Below are positions 8,434 through 16,774 of a stretch of 64,000 bases of DNA, piece by piece. The stretch's first letter is position 1; each line of letters begins with the position of its first letter. Under the pieces are notes generated by a model. It was not told the DNA's origin, did not search any database, and saw nothing but the letters and a program-made list of their open reading frames with translations. Position numbers and translations under genes: made by a program. Source of the DNA: an uncultured Flavihumibacter sp. (GTDB lineage: Bacteria > Bacteroidota > Bacteroidia > Chitinophagales > Chitinophagaceae); NCBI GenBank assembly GCA_902168105.1, contig CABHOY010000013.1, positions 62,001 through 126,000 on the forward strand. Direction: 5' to 3'.

Positions 8434-10146
8434 TCAAAGGTTTCCTTTCTTCAGTTCTCCGACAGCGAAATCACAGGCCCTTGCCGTCAGCGCCATATAT
8501 GTCAGTGACGGGTTCTGACAGGCAGAGGAAGTCATGGAACTACCGTCAGTGATAAATACGTTCTTCACTTCATGCAGCTGGTTATTACCATTCAGCACGG
8601 AAGTTTTTGGATCTCTTCCCATACGGGCAGTTCCCATCTCATGCACACATTCTCCGCCAACATAATTGTAGTCAAAGCCCGATACATTTGAAAAACCACT
8701 TTTCTCCAGCATCTCTGCTGCGCTGTGCTGCATATCCTTGCGCATGGTCTTTTCATTATCACGGATGGAGAATGCTACTTTAGCTAATGGCAGTCCCCAT
8801 TTATCTTTTTGTGTGGTGTCCAGTGTTACCCTGTTGTCGGCATAGGGAAGTGTTTCGCCCCATGCGCCCAGCCAGAACGCCCATTTGCCGGGGCGCAGTA
8901 ACTTGTCTTTGAATGACTTACCGAAGCCGTCTTCTGTTAAGCCATTATACATCCAACCCTCTCGTTCTGCATATCCCTGGTAGCCGAAGCCACGGAGATA
9001 ATCCTGCCTGGAAGCGGCGTCACCGAGATTACGGAAGCGGGGAATATAGATCCCTGTAGGCCTTCTGCCTTCATAATACCAGTCTTCCATGCCATGATAA
9101 TCGCCCATAGCGCCCACCTTAAAATGATGGTCCATGAGATGTCTTCCTACGAGGTCGTTCGAATTGCCCAATCCCTGCGGAAAAGCGTCGGAAGTGGAGT
9201 GCAGCAATACAAATGCAGAGCCGATGGTAGAAGCGTTGATGAAAACGATCTTCGCATAGAAGTCGATCACTTCATGTGTTTCCGCATCAATTACACGCAC
9301 GCCGTTTGCCTTTCCTTTCTCTTTGTCGTACAGGATCTCCGATACGATGGAGAAAGGGCGGAGTGTCATATTGCCGGTTGCAGCTGCAGCGGGCAGTGTA
9401 GCTGCGTTACTGCTGAAGTAACCGCCGTATGGGCATCCGCGGCTACAGAGATTACGGTACTGACAGGGCGTACGTCCACGCCAGCCACGCGTCAGGTTAG
9501 CGACCCGGCCTATGGTAACACAGCGTCCGTCAAAGCGTTGCTTTACCTGTTCACGGAAGTGTTTTTCCAATATGTTCATTTCCATAGGAGGGAGGAACTC
9601 ACCGTCCGGCAATTGTGCAAGCCCTTCCGGCTGTCCGCTGATGCCTGCAAACTGCTCAACATAGCTATACCAGGGCGCCAGGTCTTTATAACGGATAGGC
9701 CAGTCCACACCGTGACCATCTTTCCCGTTGGCCTCAAAATCGAGATCACTGAGCCGGTAACTCTGACGTCCCCACGTAAGTGAACGTCCGCCTACCTGGT
9801 ATCCCCTGACCCAGTGGAAAGGCTTTTCCTGTATATATGGATGCTCTTTATCCCGTACAAAAAAATGCTTATTACCTTCATCATATTCAGCACTCTGAAC
9901 AGGATCTTCTGCAAAGTCCTTTTCTGTGTTTAGTCCACCATGAGGGAATTCCCAGGGTGTTTTAAGCGTGGTTACATAGTCTTTGACATGCTCCACGTTA
10001 CGTCCCCTTTCCAATACCAATGTCTTCAGTCCCTTTTCGCACAATTCTTTGGCCGCCCAGCCGCCACTGATGCCAGAGCCGATAACAATGGCGTCATAAG
10101 TGCGTTGCTGAGCACTTTTTATGTTCAGATTCATGATTTTATACAA
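8434..10146 (-). CDS. GMC-family oxidoreductase, large subunit
   Basis: A 570-residue FAD-dependent sugar/alcohol dehydrogenase. The dinucleotide-binding GSGISGG lies at residues 23-29, LVLERG follows at 43-48, and WGRQSYR and CxxGCPYG-like cysteines (LCSRGCPYGG) lie in the middle. The C-terminal active-site block is HEMGTARMG ... FITDGSSM ... NPSLT. This matches the family of gluconate 2-, fructose- and sorbitol-type dehydrogenase large subunits, usually periplasmic with a small subunit 3. The subunit-3 gene lies 102 bases upstream. It is the last gene of the long minus-strand exopolysaccharide operon, so oxidation of a sugar or polymer residue is a fair inference. M5 is an alternative start. 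Confidence 0.88.
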   Translation of the reverse strand: MYKIMNLNIKSAQQRTYDAIVIGSGISGGWAAKELCEKGLKTLVLERGRNVEHVKDYVTTLKTPWEFPHGGLNTEKDFAEDPVQSAEYDEGNKHFFVRDKEHPYIQEKPFHWVRGYQVGGRSLTWGRQSYRLSDLDFEANGKDGHGVDWPIRYKDLAPWYSYVEQFAGISGQPEGLAQLPDGEFLPPMEMNILEKHFREQVKQRFDGRCVTIGRVANLTRGWRGRTPCQYRNLCSRGCPYGGYFSSNAATLPAAAATGNMTLRPFSIVSEILYDKEKGKANGVRVIDAETHEVIDFYAKIVFINASTIGSAFVLLHSTSDAFPQGLGNSNDLVGRHLMDHHFKVGAMGDYHGMEDWYYEGRRPTGIYIPRFRNLGDAASRQDYLRGFGYQGYAEREGWMYNGLTEDGFGKSFKDKLLRPGKWAFWLGAWGETLPYADNRVTLDTTQKDKWGLPLAKVAFSIRDNEKTMRKDMQHSAAEMLEKSGFSNVSGFDYNYVGGECVHEMGTARMGRDPKTSVLNGNNQLHEVKNVFITDGSSMTSSACQNPSLTYMALTARACDFAVGELKKGNL

Positions 10147-10248
10147 GGATTACTGGTTAGGCTGCGAACCCTCCGGTGGCAGCGCTGTAATGACCTGTCT
10201 TAAGTTCTTTGTCCCGTTATTCCCGTTAAACATTCATGACAATCCCTG

Positions 10249-10824
10249 TTATTCTGTGGCCCAGGCCTTCTGCCCGGGTTTCAATCTTACAGAACCTGCG
10301 TAATGTCCCGGCACGTAGTCAAAGGCAAGACCACGTGTAGCGCCTTCCATGGATGTGCAGTACCCTATTACGGTATACTTTTTCATGATCATAAAGAAGG
10401 AGTCTCCCAGGACCTTGTGAGAGATCTTTCCGGCGATGCCTTTGTAAGGGCGGTCCCGCCTTTCGAAGTGGCCGGCGATTACCTCGCGCTGCTCAATGGT
10501 GCAGCGTACGAAGGAATGACCATAATGCTGGCTGGCATAGGCTTCAACTTCGTCAAGTCCCATAATGAAACGGTTCTGTTCCTTTTTAGGAGTACAGTCC
10601 TCGATCATCCTGATGATAAACGGACTGACGCCAGCTGCTTTGGCGCCAGGTGTGTCTGTAGCAGGTATAATGGTTTCCGCAAGCTCGGTGATCAGCGTCT
10701 GGTGAGCCTTTAGCTTTTCCAGTTCAGGCGTGCTGTAAAGCCTGCGCAGCCTGATCCCCGACCAGGCTGCCGCACCGGCGCCGGCCAGCAGGAACAAACT
10801 GCCGATAGCTTTTCTCCGGTTCAT
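10249..10824 (-). CDS. Gluconate 2-dehydrogenase subunit 3 family protein
   Basis: A 191-residue small subunit that partners GMC dehydrogenases. It starts MNRRKAIGSLFLLAGAGAAAW, a Tat-like or lipid-anchor-like export signal with twin arginines at positions 3-4. Next come LITELAETIIPATDTPGAKAAGV, the family hallmark, and a C-terminal YTVIGYCTSMEGATRGLAFDYVPG. I chose the ATG at 10822-10824 because it overlaps the stop of the upstream esterase gene as ATGA; the longer form to 10851 would read 27 bases into that gene. The ATGA overlap indicates translational coupling. Confidence 0.88.
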   Translation of the reverse strand: MNRRKAIGSLFLLAGAGAAAWSGIRLRRLYSTPELEKLKAHQTLITELAETIIPATDTPGAKAAGVSPFIIRMIEDCTPKKEQNRFIMGLDEVEAYASQHYGHSFVRCTIEQREVIAGHFERRDRPYKGIAGKISHKVLGDSFFMIMKKYTVIGYCTSMEGATRGLAFDYVPGHYAGSVRLKPGQKAWATE

Positions 10825-11606
10825 TTTTTCCTTTTGTATTGAAGCATCCATTCGTAAATGCTCAGATTGTCGGTGCTGTCTCTGTAGGCAGGATCGTAGA
10901 ACTCATGCCAGCCGGTATGTGCCTTTCCGTGTTTTGTGAGCTTTACAAGCCCTTTCTGATAGTGATTGGTACTATCTATACAACGGAGACTGTTCTCCAG
11001 GAATTGAGGCTCCGCAGTGCCGGCAAAGTACCATGCATGTACGCCTGCATCCGTTACCAGTTTAAACCGGCCGTAATTTTCCGGGTACATGGGCGCGGGC
11101 GACATAGGAACCGTAGCTGCTATACGGGAGGTGAGGTGTTTGCTGTCGGTCATGGACATCAGTGTACACCATCCGCCTGCACTGTAACCTGTCAGGTAGA
11201 TACGTGAAGAATCCACAGGATATTTCTTCAGTATATCGTTCAGGATAAACTCGAGTTGTGGCGGATTAATACCCCAACTTTCCGCCAGGGGAGCTAACAC
11301 CATAAACTTGTAAAGTTTACCGTCGGCCTTGTTGACGGCCTCGATCCTCCGGCCTTCTTTAATTTGCCGGGGAATGCCTTCCCTGTACAATTTTGAGATG
11401 TCGTGACCTGCAATGCTCTTACCGTGAAAACATACGATCAAAGGATACTTTTCTTTAGGACTGCCTTGCGGCACATGCAGTAAAGCTGGAACCTGGTGCC
11501 ATTCATCGGTCGGGACAATTATTTGCCTGAAGCCTCCAATGAAACCTGGAGCGCCTGCCATTGCCGGGATAGTCAGCAAGGCAAGTAATAATACTTTTTT
11601 CATCAT
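10821..11606 (-). CDS. Secreted alpha/beta-hydrolase esterase (PHB-depolymerase/LpqC-like)
   Basis: A 261-residue exported hydrolase. Residues 1-18 form a signal peptide. The nucleophile is S142 in LTGYSAGGW, the oxyanion region is IVCFHGKS (about 57-64), and the likely catalytic His is in the HTGWHEFYD segment (about 230-238). The C terminus, SIYEWMLQY, is nearly the same as the end of the esterase domain in the giant protein at 40133 (NVYEWMLQY), so they belong to one subgroup. It starts directly after the acyltransferase stop (11607) and overlaps the next gene by ATGA. A plausible role is removing O-acyl groups from the exported polysaccharide. Confidence 0.82.
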   Translation of the reverse strand: MMKKVLLLALLTIPAMAGAPGFIGGFRQIIVPTDEWHQVPALLHVPQGSPKEKYPLIVCFHGKSIAGHDISKLYREGIPRQIKEGRRIEAVNKADGKLYKFMVLAPLAESWGINPPQLEFILNDILKKYPVDSSRIYLTGYSAGGWCTLMSMTDSKHLTSRIAATVPMSPAPMYPENYGRFKLVTDAGVHAWYFAGTAEPQFLENSLRCIDSTNHYQKGLVKLTKHGKAHTGWHEFYDPAYRDSTDNLSIYEWMLQYKRKK

Positions 11607-12770
11607 TTAGTTTTTTGTGCTGAGTGTAGTGGCTTTTTTGACCGGTGTGTTGCCGGTCGTAAGTTTATCTTTAAGTTGAATAAATCGTTGTTCAATAAAA
11701 TTAAAGCTGAGTAGTGCGAAAACATATACTACGGGAATATCTATCAGAAATAACCAGTATTTATTGCTTTCGCTGACGGTGATCCATCGTTCTACCAGCT
11801 GCGTTTGTATGACCCAATGCAAAATGTACATACCGTAAGAAACCTTCCCGATAGCTACCAGGACATTATTCTCCATGATCTTCTTTACAAAATTACCAGG
11901 CATGCTGCTGTAAGAAGAAACGAGCAACAGCAGTAATGAAACAGTGAACAGGTTGAGCACCGTATAATACCAGACATGTTGATAACTGTTCACGTCTCCG
12001 AAGTTGTACCCCATGGAAGTAGGCAGCGAATGACCATGACTTTCAAAGAAATAGTTGGCCATGCCGGCGCCGAAAGCCAGTATACAGCCAAACGCGAACA
12101 GCCATTGCGGACGTTTGATCCGGTCCTTTAGTCCCAGTAACGGGATCGCTGTTCCTGTAAAGAAAGCGTCCAGGTGACTGAGCGGGAACCAGTAGATCAC
12201 GTCAAACACTTCAAATGACGTCTTACCGTTTTGGGCCAGGTAATTACCGAATGACCAGCGGAATAGAGGGCCGGCTATCAGTACTGCCACCAGTAAGCCA
12301 CGAAGTGACCGCCTGGAAAGCAGGAAAATAATGAAGGGAAAGAACAGGTAAAACTGTTCCTCGACACAGAGGGACCAGAAATGCGTGTATACCGGGCTTT
12401 CATGCCAGGAATTAGCGATCCTTGTGAGGTTAAAGGTATAGGAATATAAATAGGGCAGATCCCTGAAATAACCCGGTGGAAATGCCGTAAATAAACAGAT
12501 CACAACAAACACCGTGAGGTAAATGTAGTAGAGCGGAAAGATGCGCAGGCTTCTTCTGATCCAGAATTTCTTAAGGCGTCCTGTCAGCGGGGATGGTTTC
12601 TCTTTTTCTTTCAGCAGTATACTGCTGATGAGAAAACCGGAGAGTACAAAGAAAAGCTGTACACCCATCCAGCCAAAGCGGATGATGCCGAAATGAAATG
12701 CCATTACCAGCAATATTGCAATGGCGCGTACGCCATCCAGGCTTTTTATATAGTTGGGCTGTGTTTGCAT
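11607..12770 (-). CDS. Acyltransferase 3 (OafA/YrhL) family membrane O-acyltransferase
   Basis: A 387-residue inner-membrane protein with about ten hydrophobic segments. Family landmarks are SLDGVRAIAILLVMAFHFG (catalytic His, about residues 9-27), GVQLFFVLSGFLIS, RSLRIFPLYY (arginines at about 73-76) and the WSLCVEEQFYLFFPF block (about 129-143). Such proteins transfer acetyl or other acyl groups to extracytoplasmic sugars. It overlaps the upstream GT-C-like gene by one base (TAATG) and abuts the esterase gene without a gap, which puts acylation and predicted de-acylation in one transcript. Confidence 0.92.
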   Translation of the reverse strand: MQTQPNYIKSLDGVRAIAILLVMAFHFGIIRFGWMGVQLFFVLSGFLISSILLKEKEKPSPLTGRLKKFWIRRSLRIFPLYYIYLTVFVVICLFTAFPPGYFRDLPYLYSYTFNLTRIANSWHESPVYTHFWSLCVEEQFYLFFPFIIFLLSRRSLRGLLVAVLIAGPLFRWSFGNYLAQNGKTSFEVFDVIYWFPLSHLDAFFTGTAIPLLGLKDRIKRPQWLFAFGCILAFGAGMANYFFESHGHSLPTSMGYNFGDVNSYQHVWYYTVLNLFTVSLLLLLVSSYSSMPGNFVKKIMENNVLVAIGKVSYGMYILHWVIQTQLVERWITVSESNKYWLFLIDIPVVYVFALLSFNFIEQRFIQLKDKLTTGNTPVKKATTLSTKN

Positions 12771-14449
12771 TACAGATGAATAGGATAATAGGTGACCACT
12801 ACTCCCGGCGGCAACAATGGTTTGTATGCCGTCAGTTTATTATAGAGGGTTGTCGCCTCCGCAGGGTCCACCGCATAAAAGAATACTTCATCACCACCAC
12901 AGATCACATTATTGGAGATCTTCCAGGACGCTACCTTCTTCCATTGCTGCAGCAATGTGCTGTCAAACCATGTGTCATACACCACAGCGATCTTTACTTT
13001 CTCCTGAACGGTGAACTTTTGCAGGAACTGCGGTGAATACTGTCCGTGCAGCTTTCCGGCCGCCACAGTATTATTGCCCAGTCCCCACAGATCAAGTATC
13101 CTGTTGTCAGATAAATAACTGATCGCACCAACATCATTCGCGGCCACCGCTGTATGCTGATAGCCCGTTTGCAGAAAGCGGCCCATCTGGTATTGCTGCT
13201 CGTAAATATTACGTGCGGCGCCAGGCAGGTTATGAAATGCGCCCAGCGCCCTTAATGGCAATGGTGCAAATACAAATAGCAACAGGAAGGCCGCTGCGGA
13301 TTTCTCCAGCAGAGAATAATGCCGCCTGCTGGCTGCCAGCTGATGGAAATAGTAATAAAGAAGTATTGCTATCACCGCTGTATCAAGCGCCAGCAGATAC
13401 GCTTCATACCTGAACAGCCACCCGACAGCTGCCAGCGCCATGTGCAGGAAGGTATTGATCAGCGGTATACATGCCAGTTGTTTTACTTTGCTGATGGTAT
13501 TGACATTGTCGTTGCCCGGTCTCAATAATACGATCAGTGCAGGAATGATCAGCAGTAATCTCACCACGGTCGTACCGGAAAGAGAAGAAGACCCTTCCGG
13601 ATAGTATTTGTTGGTGAAGATGTTGACCATCGTATTGTTGCCATATAACAGTTTATAGACGACAATTTCCTGCAGGCTGCTCATTAGCTGCGATGGTCCG
13701 CCGGCCAGTTTGCTTGCCTTCAGTAGTACGGAGTTGGGCAGGAAATAACCGCCATGTTGTACGGAAATACATCCGAATATGATCAGGGGTATAAGTGATA
13801 ATACCAGCAACACGCTCGTTTGCGCCCACCGCCTGTTATAGATGCCTGCCACTATCACGCCCGCCAACAGGAATAATGATTCGAAACGGGCCAGGATAGC
13901 CAGTCCGGATACCAGCGACAGTAGTAAGACCTGGTTGCGGGTGGTATTGTCCGGCGTCAGAAAAGCGACAGACAGATATAACATCCACATGGCCAGGAAG
14001 GCATGCAGCATATGCTCCATACCGCTTGCTACCATCACCGGTACCGGTACCAGTATGACAAGTGAAAGCAACGTAATACACCTGATGGAGGCGGGCAGAC
14101 TGAAACGCTGTAAGAGCTTGTCGGTCATCACTACCAACAGGAATGCAAAGCACACATTGATGTAAAAGGGCATCCATATCGTGTTGATGCCTGCTTTGAG
14201 AAATGTGGCCAGTATAAGAGTATACAAAGGGGAGGAGCTGGCTGCGCTGAATTCCTGCGCATTGATACCCCACACACCATGCAGTGCGAAGTTCTTCGCA
14301 ATGGACAGGTGAATGAAGGTATCATCCAGCGGGTAACAGAAATAACCACCCGTCTGTGACAGTATCTGCCGGCAGGCTATGACCAGCAATACCGCCAGCA
14401 GCAGTAAAGTGGCCATAACCGGGTAGTTCCTTTGAAAGTAATATCTCAT
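12770..14449 (-). CDS. Polytopic membrane protein, probable GT-C-type glycosyltransferase
   Basis: A 559-residue protein with about ten membrane segments in the N-terminal two thirds and a soluble C-terminal tail. After the first segment comes an acidic loop motif, YPLDDTFIHLSIAKN with D42-D43, as in GT-C enzymes (GT39/ArnT-type) that use lipid-linked donors. SAASSSPLYTLILA and a GMEHMLHAFLAMW helix follow. The tail (AVYDTWFDSTLLQQW) looks extracytoplasmic. I do not recognise a named family. Its place between the TolC-like and acyltransferase genes, with 1- to 15-base junctions, suggests it decorates or builds the polymer on the periplasmic side. Confidence 0.7.
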   Translation of the reverse strand: MRYYFQRNYPVMATLLLLAVLLVIACRQILSQTGGYFCYPLDDTFIHLSIAKNFALHGVWGINAQEFSAASSSPLYTLILATFLKAGINTIWMPFYINVCFAFLLVVMTDKLLQRFSLPASIRCITLLSLVILVPVPVMVASGMEHMLHAFLAMWMLYLSVAFLTPDNTTRNQVLLLSLVSGLAILARFESLFLLAGVIVAGIYNRRWAQTSVLLVLSLIPLIIFGCISVQHGGYFLPNSVLLKASKLAGGPSQLMSSLQEIVVYKLLYGNNTMVNIFTNKYYPEGSSSLSGTTVVRLLLIIPALIVLLRPGNDNVNTISKVKQLACIPLINTFLHMALAAVGWLFRYEAYLLALDTAVIAILLYYYFHQLAASRRHYSLLEKSAAAFLLLFVFAPLPLRALGAFHNLPGAARNIYEQQYQMGRFLQTGYQHTAVAANDVGAISYLSDNRILDLWGLGNNTVAAGKLHGQYSPQFLQKFTVQEKVKIAVVYDTWFDSTLLQQWKKVASWKISNNVICGGDEVFFYAVDPAEATTLYNKLTAYKPLLPPGVVVTYYPIHL

Positions 14450-14464
14450 TATCCGGTGATTACA

Positions 14465-15193
14465 CTATTTGTTAAAGGTGCGCGCCTGTGATTGCAGGAC
14501 AGCTTCTTCAAAACTGATACCGATCAGTTTTTCCAGTTCGATCTTGGCTTGTCTGATATCCCTTTCAAGCATCACCTTTCTCACCATTTCCTCATTATAG
14601 CTCCTATAGGCAATGTTCAGGGTTTCTACAGACACTTCTTTGTCACCGCTGGAGAATTTTTCTTCTGTCTGTTTGTAATGGTTGTACACGTCTTCCAATA
14701 ATGGTACTTCCAGTTCCATCATCTTTTTATTGGCAGCATACAACTCGTAGGCGTTCAGTACATCGGCCTTTAATTTCCGCTGTTCGTCTTCTTTCATATT
14801 GGTGATCACTTTCTTCTCCGTTTTGGCAATCTTTACATCGTTAGGAATAGAAACGAAACTACCAAGAGGTACAGTCAGTGAAAAGTTGTACCTGGGGAAG
14901 AAGGTCGCGTTATTACTGTTGTTCTTCAAAGTGTACTCGTTCAGGTTGCCTGATGCCTGGAACATGTTCGCCCATCCGGCCATGGCTTTGTAGGTCTGAT
15001 ACTTTGCAATTTTTGCCTTGTTATCGTACACCTGTAATGATGGGTTTTGCATGGCAAGTTCTACTAATACGGCTTTCAGCTGTGTTACTTCGGGTGAATC
15101 GGTGAGAGGGATATAAAGGCTCGTCTCTTTCTTCTGTGCTTGCGCAAGCAGACAACCGATCAGGCCAATAATGAGGAAAAGTCCCTTTTTCAT
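14465..15193 (-). CDS. TolC-like outer-membrane efflux protein, half length
   Basis: A 242-residue exported protein with signal peptide (residues 1-19, cleaved after AQA). It has one TolC repeat: a helix (NPSLQVYDNKAKIAKYQTYKAM), a strand pair region (MFQASGNLNEYTL ... YNFSLTVPLG), then a long helical hairpin ending in KIELEKLIGI. Ordinary TolC proteins are 400-500 residues with two such repeats. It is encoded 6 bases after the Wzy-like gene. No Wza-type export channel is seen in the window, so this may be the outer-membrane exit or part of it. Confidence is good for the family and low for the role. Confidence 0.75.
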   Translation of the reverse strand: MKKGLFLIIGLIGCLLAQAQKKETSLYIPLTDSPEVTQLKAVLVELAMQNPSLQVYDNKAKIAKYQTYKAMAGWANMFQASGNLNEYTLKNNSNNATFFPRYNFSLTVPLGSFVSIPNDVKIAKTEKKVITNMKEDEQRKLKADVLNAYELYAANKKMMELEVPLLEDVYNHYKQTEEKFSSGDKEVSVETLNIAYRSYNEEMVRKVMLERDIRQAKIELEKLIGISFEEAVLQSQARTFNK

Positions 15194-15199
15194 ACTTTG

Positions 15200-16642
15200 T
15201 TATTTAGATGTTGAAAGATTATACCGTGTTCTGATTGTGATACCCAAAAGGGCGTTCAGGAAAATAGATGATTCCACAAGCCCTGCCGCCTCCTGTGCAT
15301 ATTGCGCCACCAGTATCGCATACATTACGGCTGCGATACCGATCAGCAATAGTTTATGCAGTTCATCGTCCTCGCTGAAATAGTTCTTTACAGCGTAATG
15401 AATGCCCATATAAGTGTATATGCATACGATGATCAATCCTATCCATCCAAGTTCCAGCACCGCACGCAGGTAGCCGCTGTCGGGCTGTAAACCGGCAAGC
15501 CGGTGACCAGGATTATAGGTCACTCCGTCATTGCCCACCGTCATTACACCTCCACCAATAGGGTGCGAGTACATGTAGGGTTGTATGCCATGCCTGTTCA
15601 CGTCCCGCAGACTGAGGGATTCGTCCTGACTGCCCATAAAGGCCGTACGGATACGAATGATGGTCGGGCTGCTGTAAAAAGGGCCGAACAGGATGGCCAG
15701 CATGCCGAAAGTGAAAATAGCGGCGGCGATCAGGGTGTTCTTGTTATGCAGGTTCACCAGGAAGAATAATAACAATCCTACCGGCAACATCACATATGCG
15801 GTACGTGTTCCTGAAAATCCGAGCGCCAGTAAATGGATGGGTATGATAAAAAGCAGCAATAATTTCTTTGGAAGACTCACCACTTTATTACTTGCGGTGA
15901 GCAACACGGTAGCAATGATAGCACCACAGGCCATTAATACGCCGAAAGCCGCAGGGTCGGCCATAAAGGAAAAGATCCTTGCTCGCCCCTGTATCATTAC
16001 GGTCTTGAACTTGTCAGGGTTCATAGCAATATATGCCCTTTCGAAGGGCAGTAGCCCGACCGCCTGTTGCAAACAGCCATACAACGCCGCAGCGGTAGAA
16101 AGTATAAGCCAGAACCGGAAGAACTTATATATCTCCGCCCAGCTGCTCATTACCTTGATAGTAATAAACAGGAAAATAAAGTTGCGGATGTATACCCTGA
16201 TAAATATGAACCATCCCTGGATGGAATACATGTTTGGGTTAAAGAACTGTATCAGCAGATAGGCCGTATAAAGGTAAAGTACCAATAACAGTGGGTCCTT
16301 GTAATAATTTACGTTCGATCTTTCCCTGCTTTTCTTATCAAAGATGGCGCCCGCAAGCATAAGTACGAGAAAGAGGTCCATCACCACACCTACCGGCATC
16401 GTTGTTTTGGCCATCCTTTCCGGTACGTGAACGATCATCGAAACGGTGATATAGATGTAATAGCCCAGGCGGAAGTTCATGGCGCTGATCACGGCCAGCG
16501 CCAGTCCTATGATGCCGCCAAACACTACCATACTGAATTTTGCATCCATAGACGATACGTAGGCAATAGCGGGTACTGCTATCACCCAAAGCAGGATGAA
16601 CAGGAATATTACGATGTTTCTTTTAGCCTGTTGACTGTACAT
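15200..16642 (-). CDS. O-antigen ligase / Wzy-type polymerase family protein
   Basis: A 480-residue inner-membrane protein with about twelve membrane segments. It has the large periplasmic loop typical of Wzy_C/WaaL proteins, here TRTAYVMLPVG ... RIRTAFMGSQDESLSLRDVNRHGIQPYMYSHPIGGG ... GLQPDSGYLRAVLELGWIG (about residues 290-405). Conserved loop arginines and the HPIGGG-like motif are present. Within a Wzx/Wzy locus a polymerase role is most likely, but a ligase cannot be excluded. It lies between the 38-residue membrane peptide (15-base gap) and the TolC-like gene (6-base gap). Confidence 0.85.
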   Translation of the reverse strand: MYSQQAKRNIVIFLFILLWVIAVPAIAYVSSMDAKFSMVVFGGIIGLALAVISAMNFRLGYYIYITVSMIVHVPERMAKTTMPVGVVMDLFLVLMLAGAIFDKKSRERSNVNYYKDPLLLVLYLYTAYLLIQFFNPNMYSIQGWFIFIRVYIRNFIFLFITIKVMSSWAEIYKFFRFWLILSTAAALYGCLQQAVGLLPFERAYIAMNPDKFKTVMIQGRARIFSFMADPAAFGVLMACGAIIATVLLTASNKVVSLPKKLLLLFIIPIHLLALGFSGTRTAYVMLPVGLLLFFLVNLHNKNTLIAAAIFTFGMLAILFGPFYSSPTIIRIRTAFMGSQDESLSLRDVNRHGIQPYMYSHPIGGGVMTVGNDGVTYNPGHRLAGLQPDSGYLRAVLELGWIGLIIVCIYTYMGIHYAVKNYFSEDDELHKLLLIGIAAVMYAILVAQYAQEAAGLVESSIFLNALLGITIRTRYNLSTSK

Positions 16643-16657
16643 AATAATCTGAATACT

Positions 16658-16774
16658 TTAAAAAAACATGATCTTCATAAACAATAATATCATCGTCAGC
16701 GCCACGAAAAGAAGCAGCATGGTCTGATGAAATGATTTACTGATACCAGGTGTATATTTCTTTTTTACAGGCAT
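16658..16774 (-). CDS. Small single-span membrane protein, 38 residues
   Basis: A short frame starting MPVKKKYTPGISKS and ending in a hydrophobic stretch rich in Leu, Met and Phe (about residues 19-38). Its ATG (16772-16774) overlaps the stop of the acyltransferase gene by one base (TAATG), and its TAA ends 15 bases before the O-antigen-ligase start. The basic N terminus followed by one membrane segment looks like a small membrane peptide with a cytoplasmic N terminus. The coupling, and the way it exactly fills an otherwise unexplained 131-base gap in a tightly packed operon, support it being real. Function unknown. Confidence 0.6.
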   Translation of the reverse strand: MPVKKKYTPGISKSFHQTMLLLFVALTMILLFMKIMFF

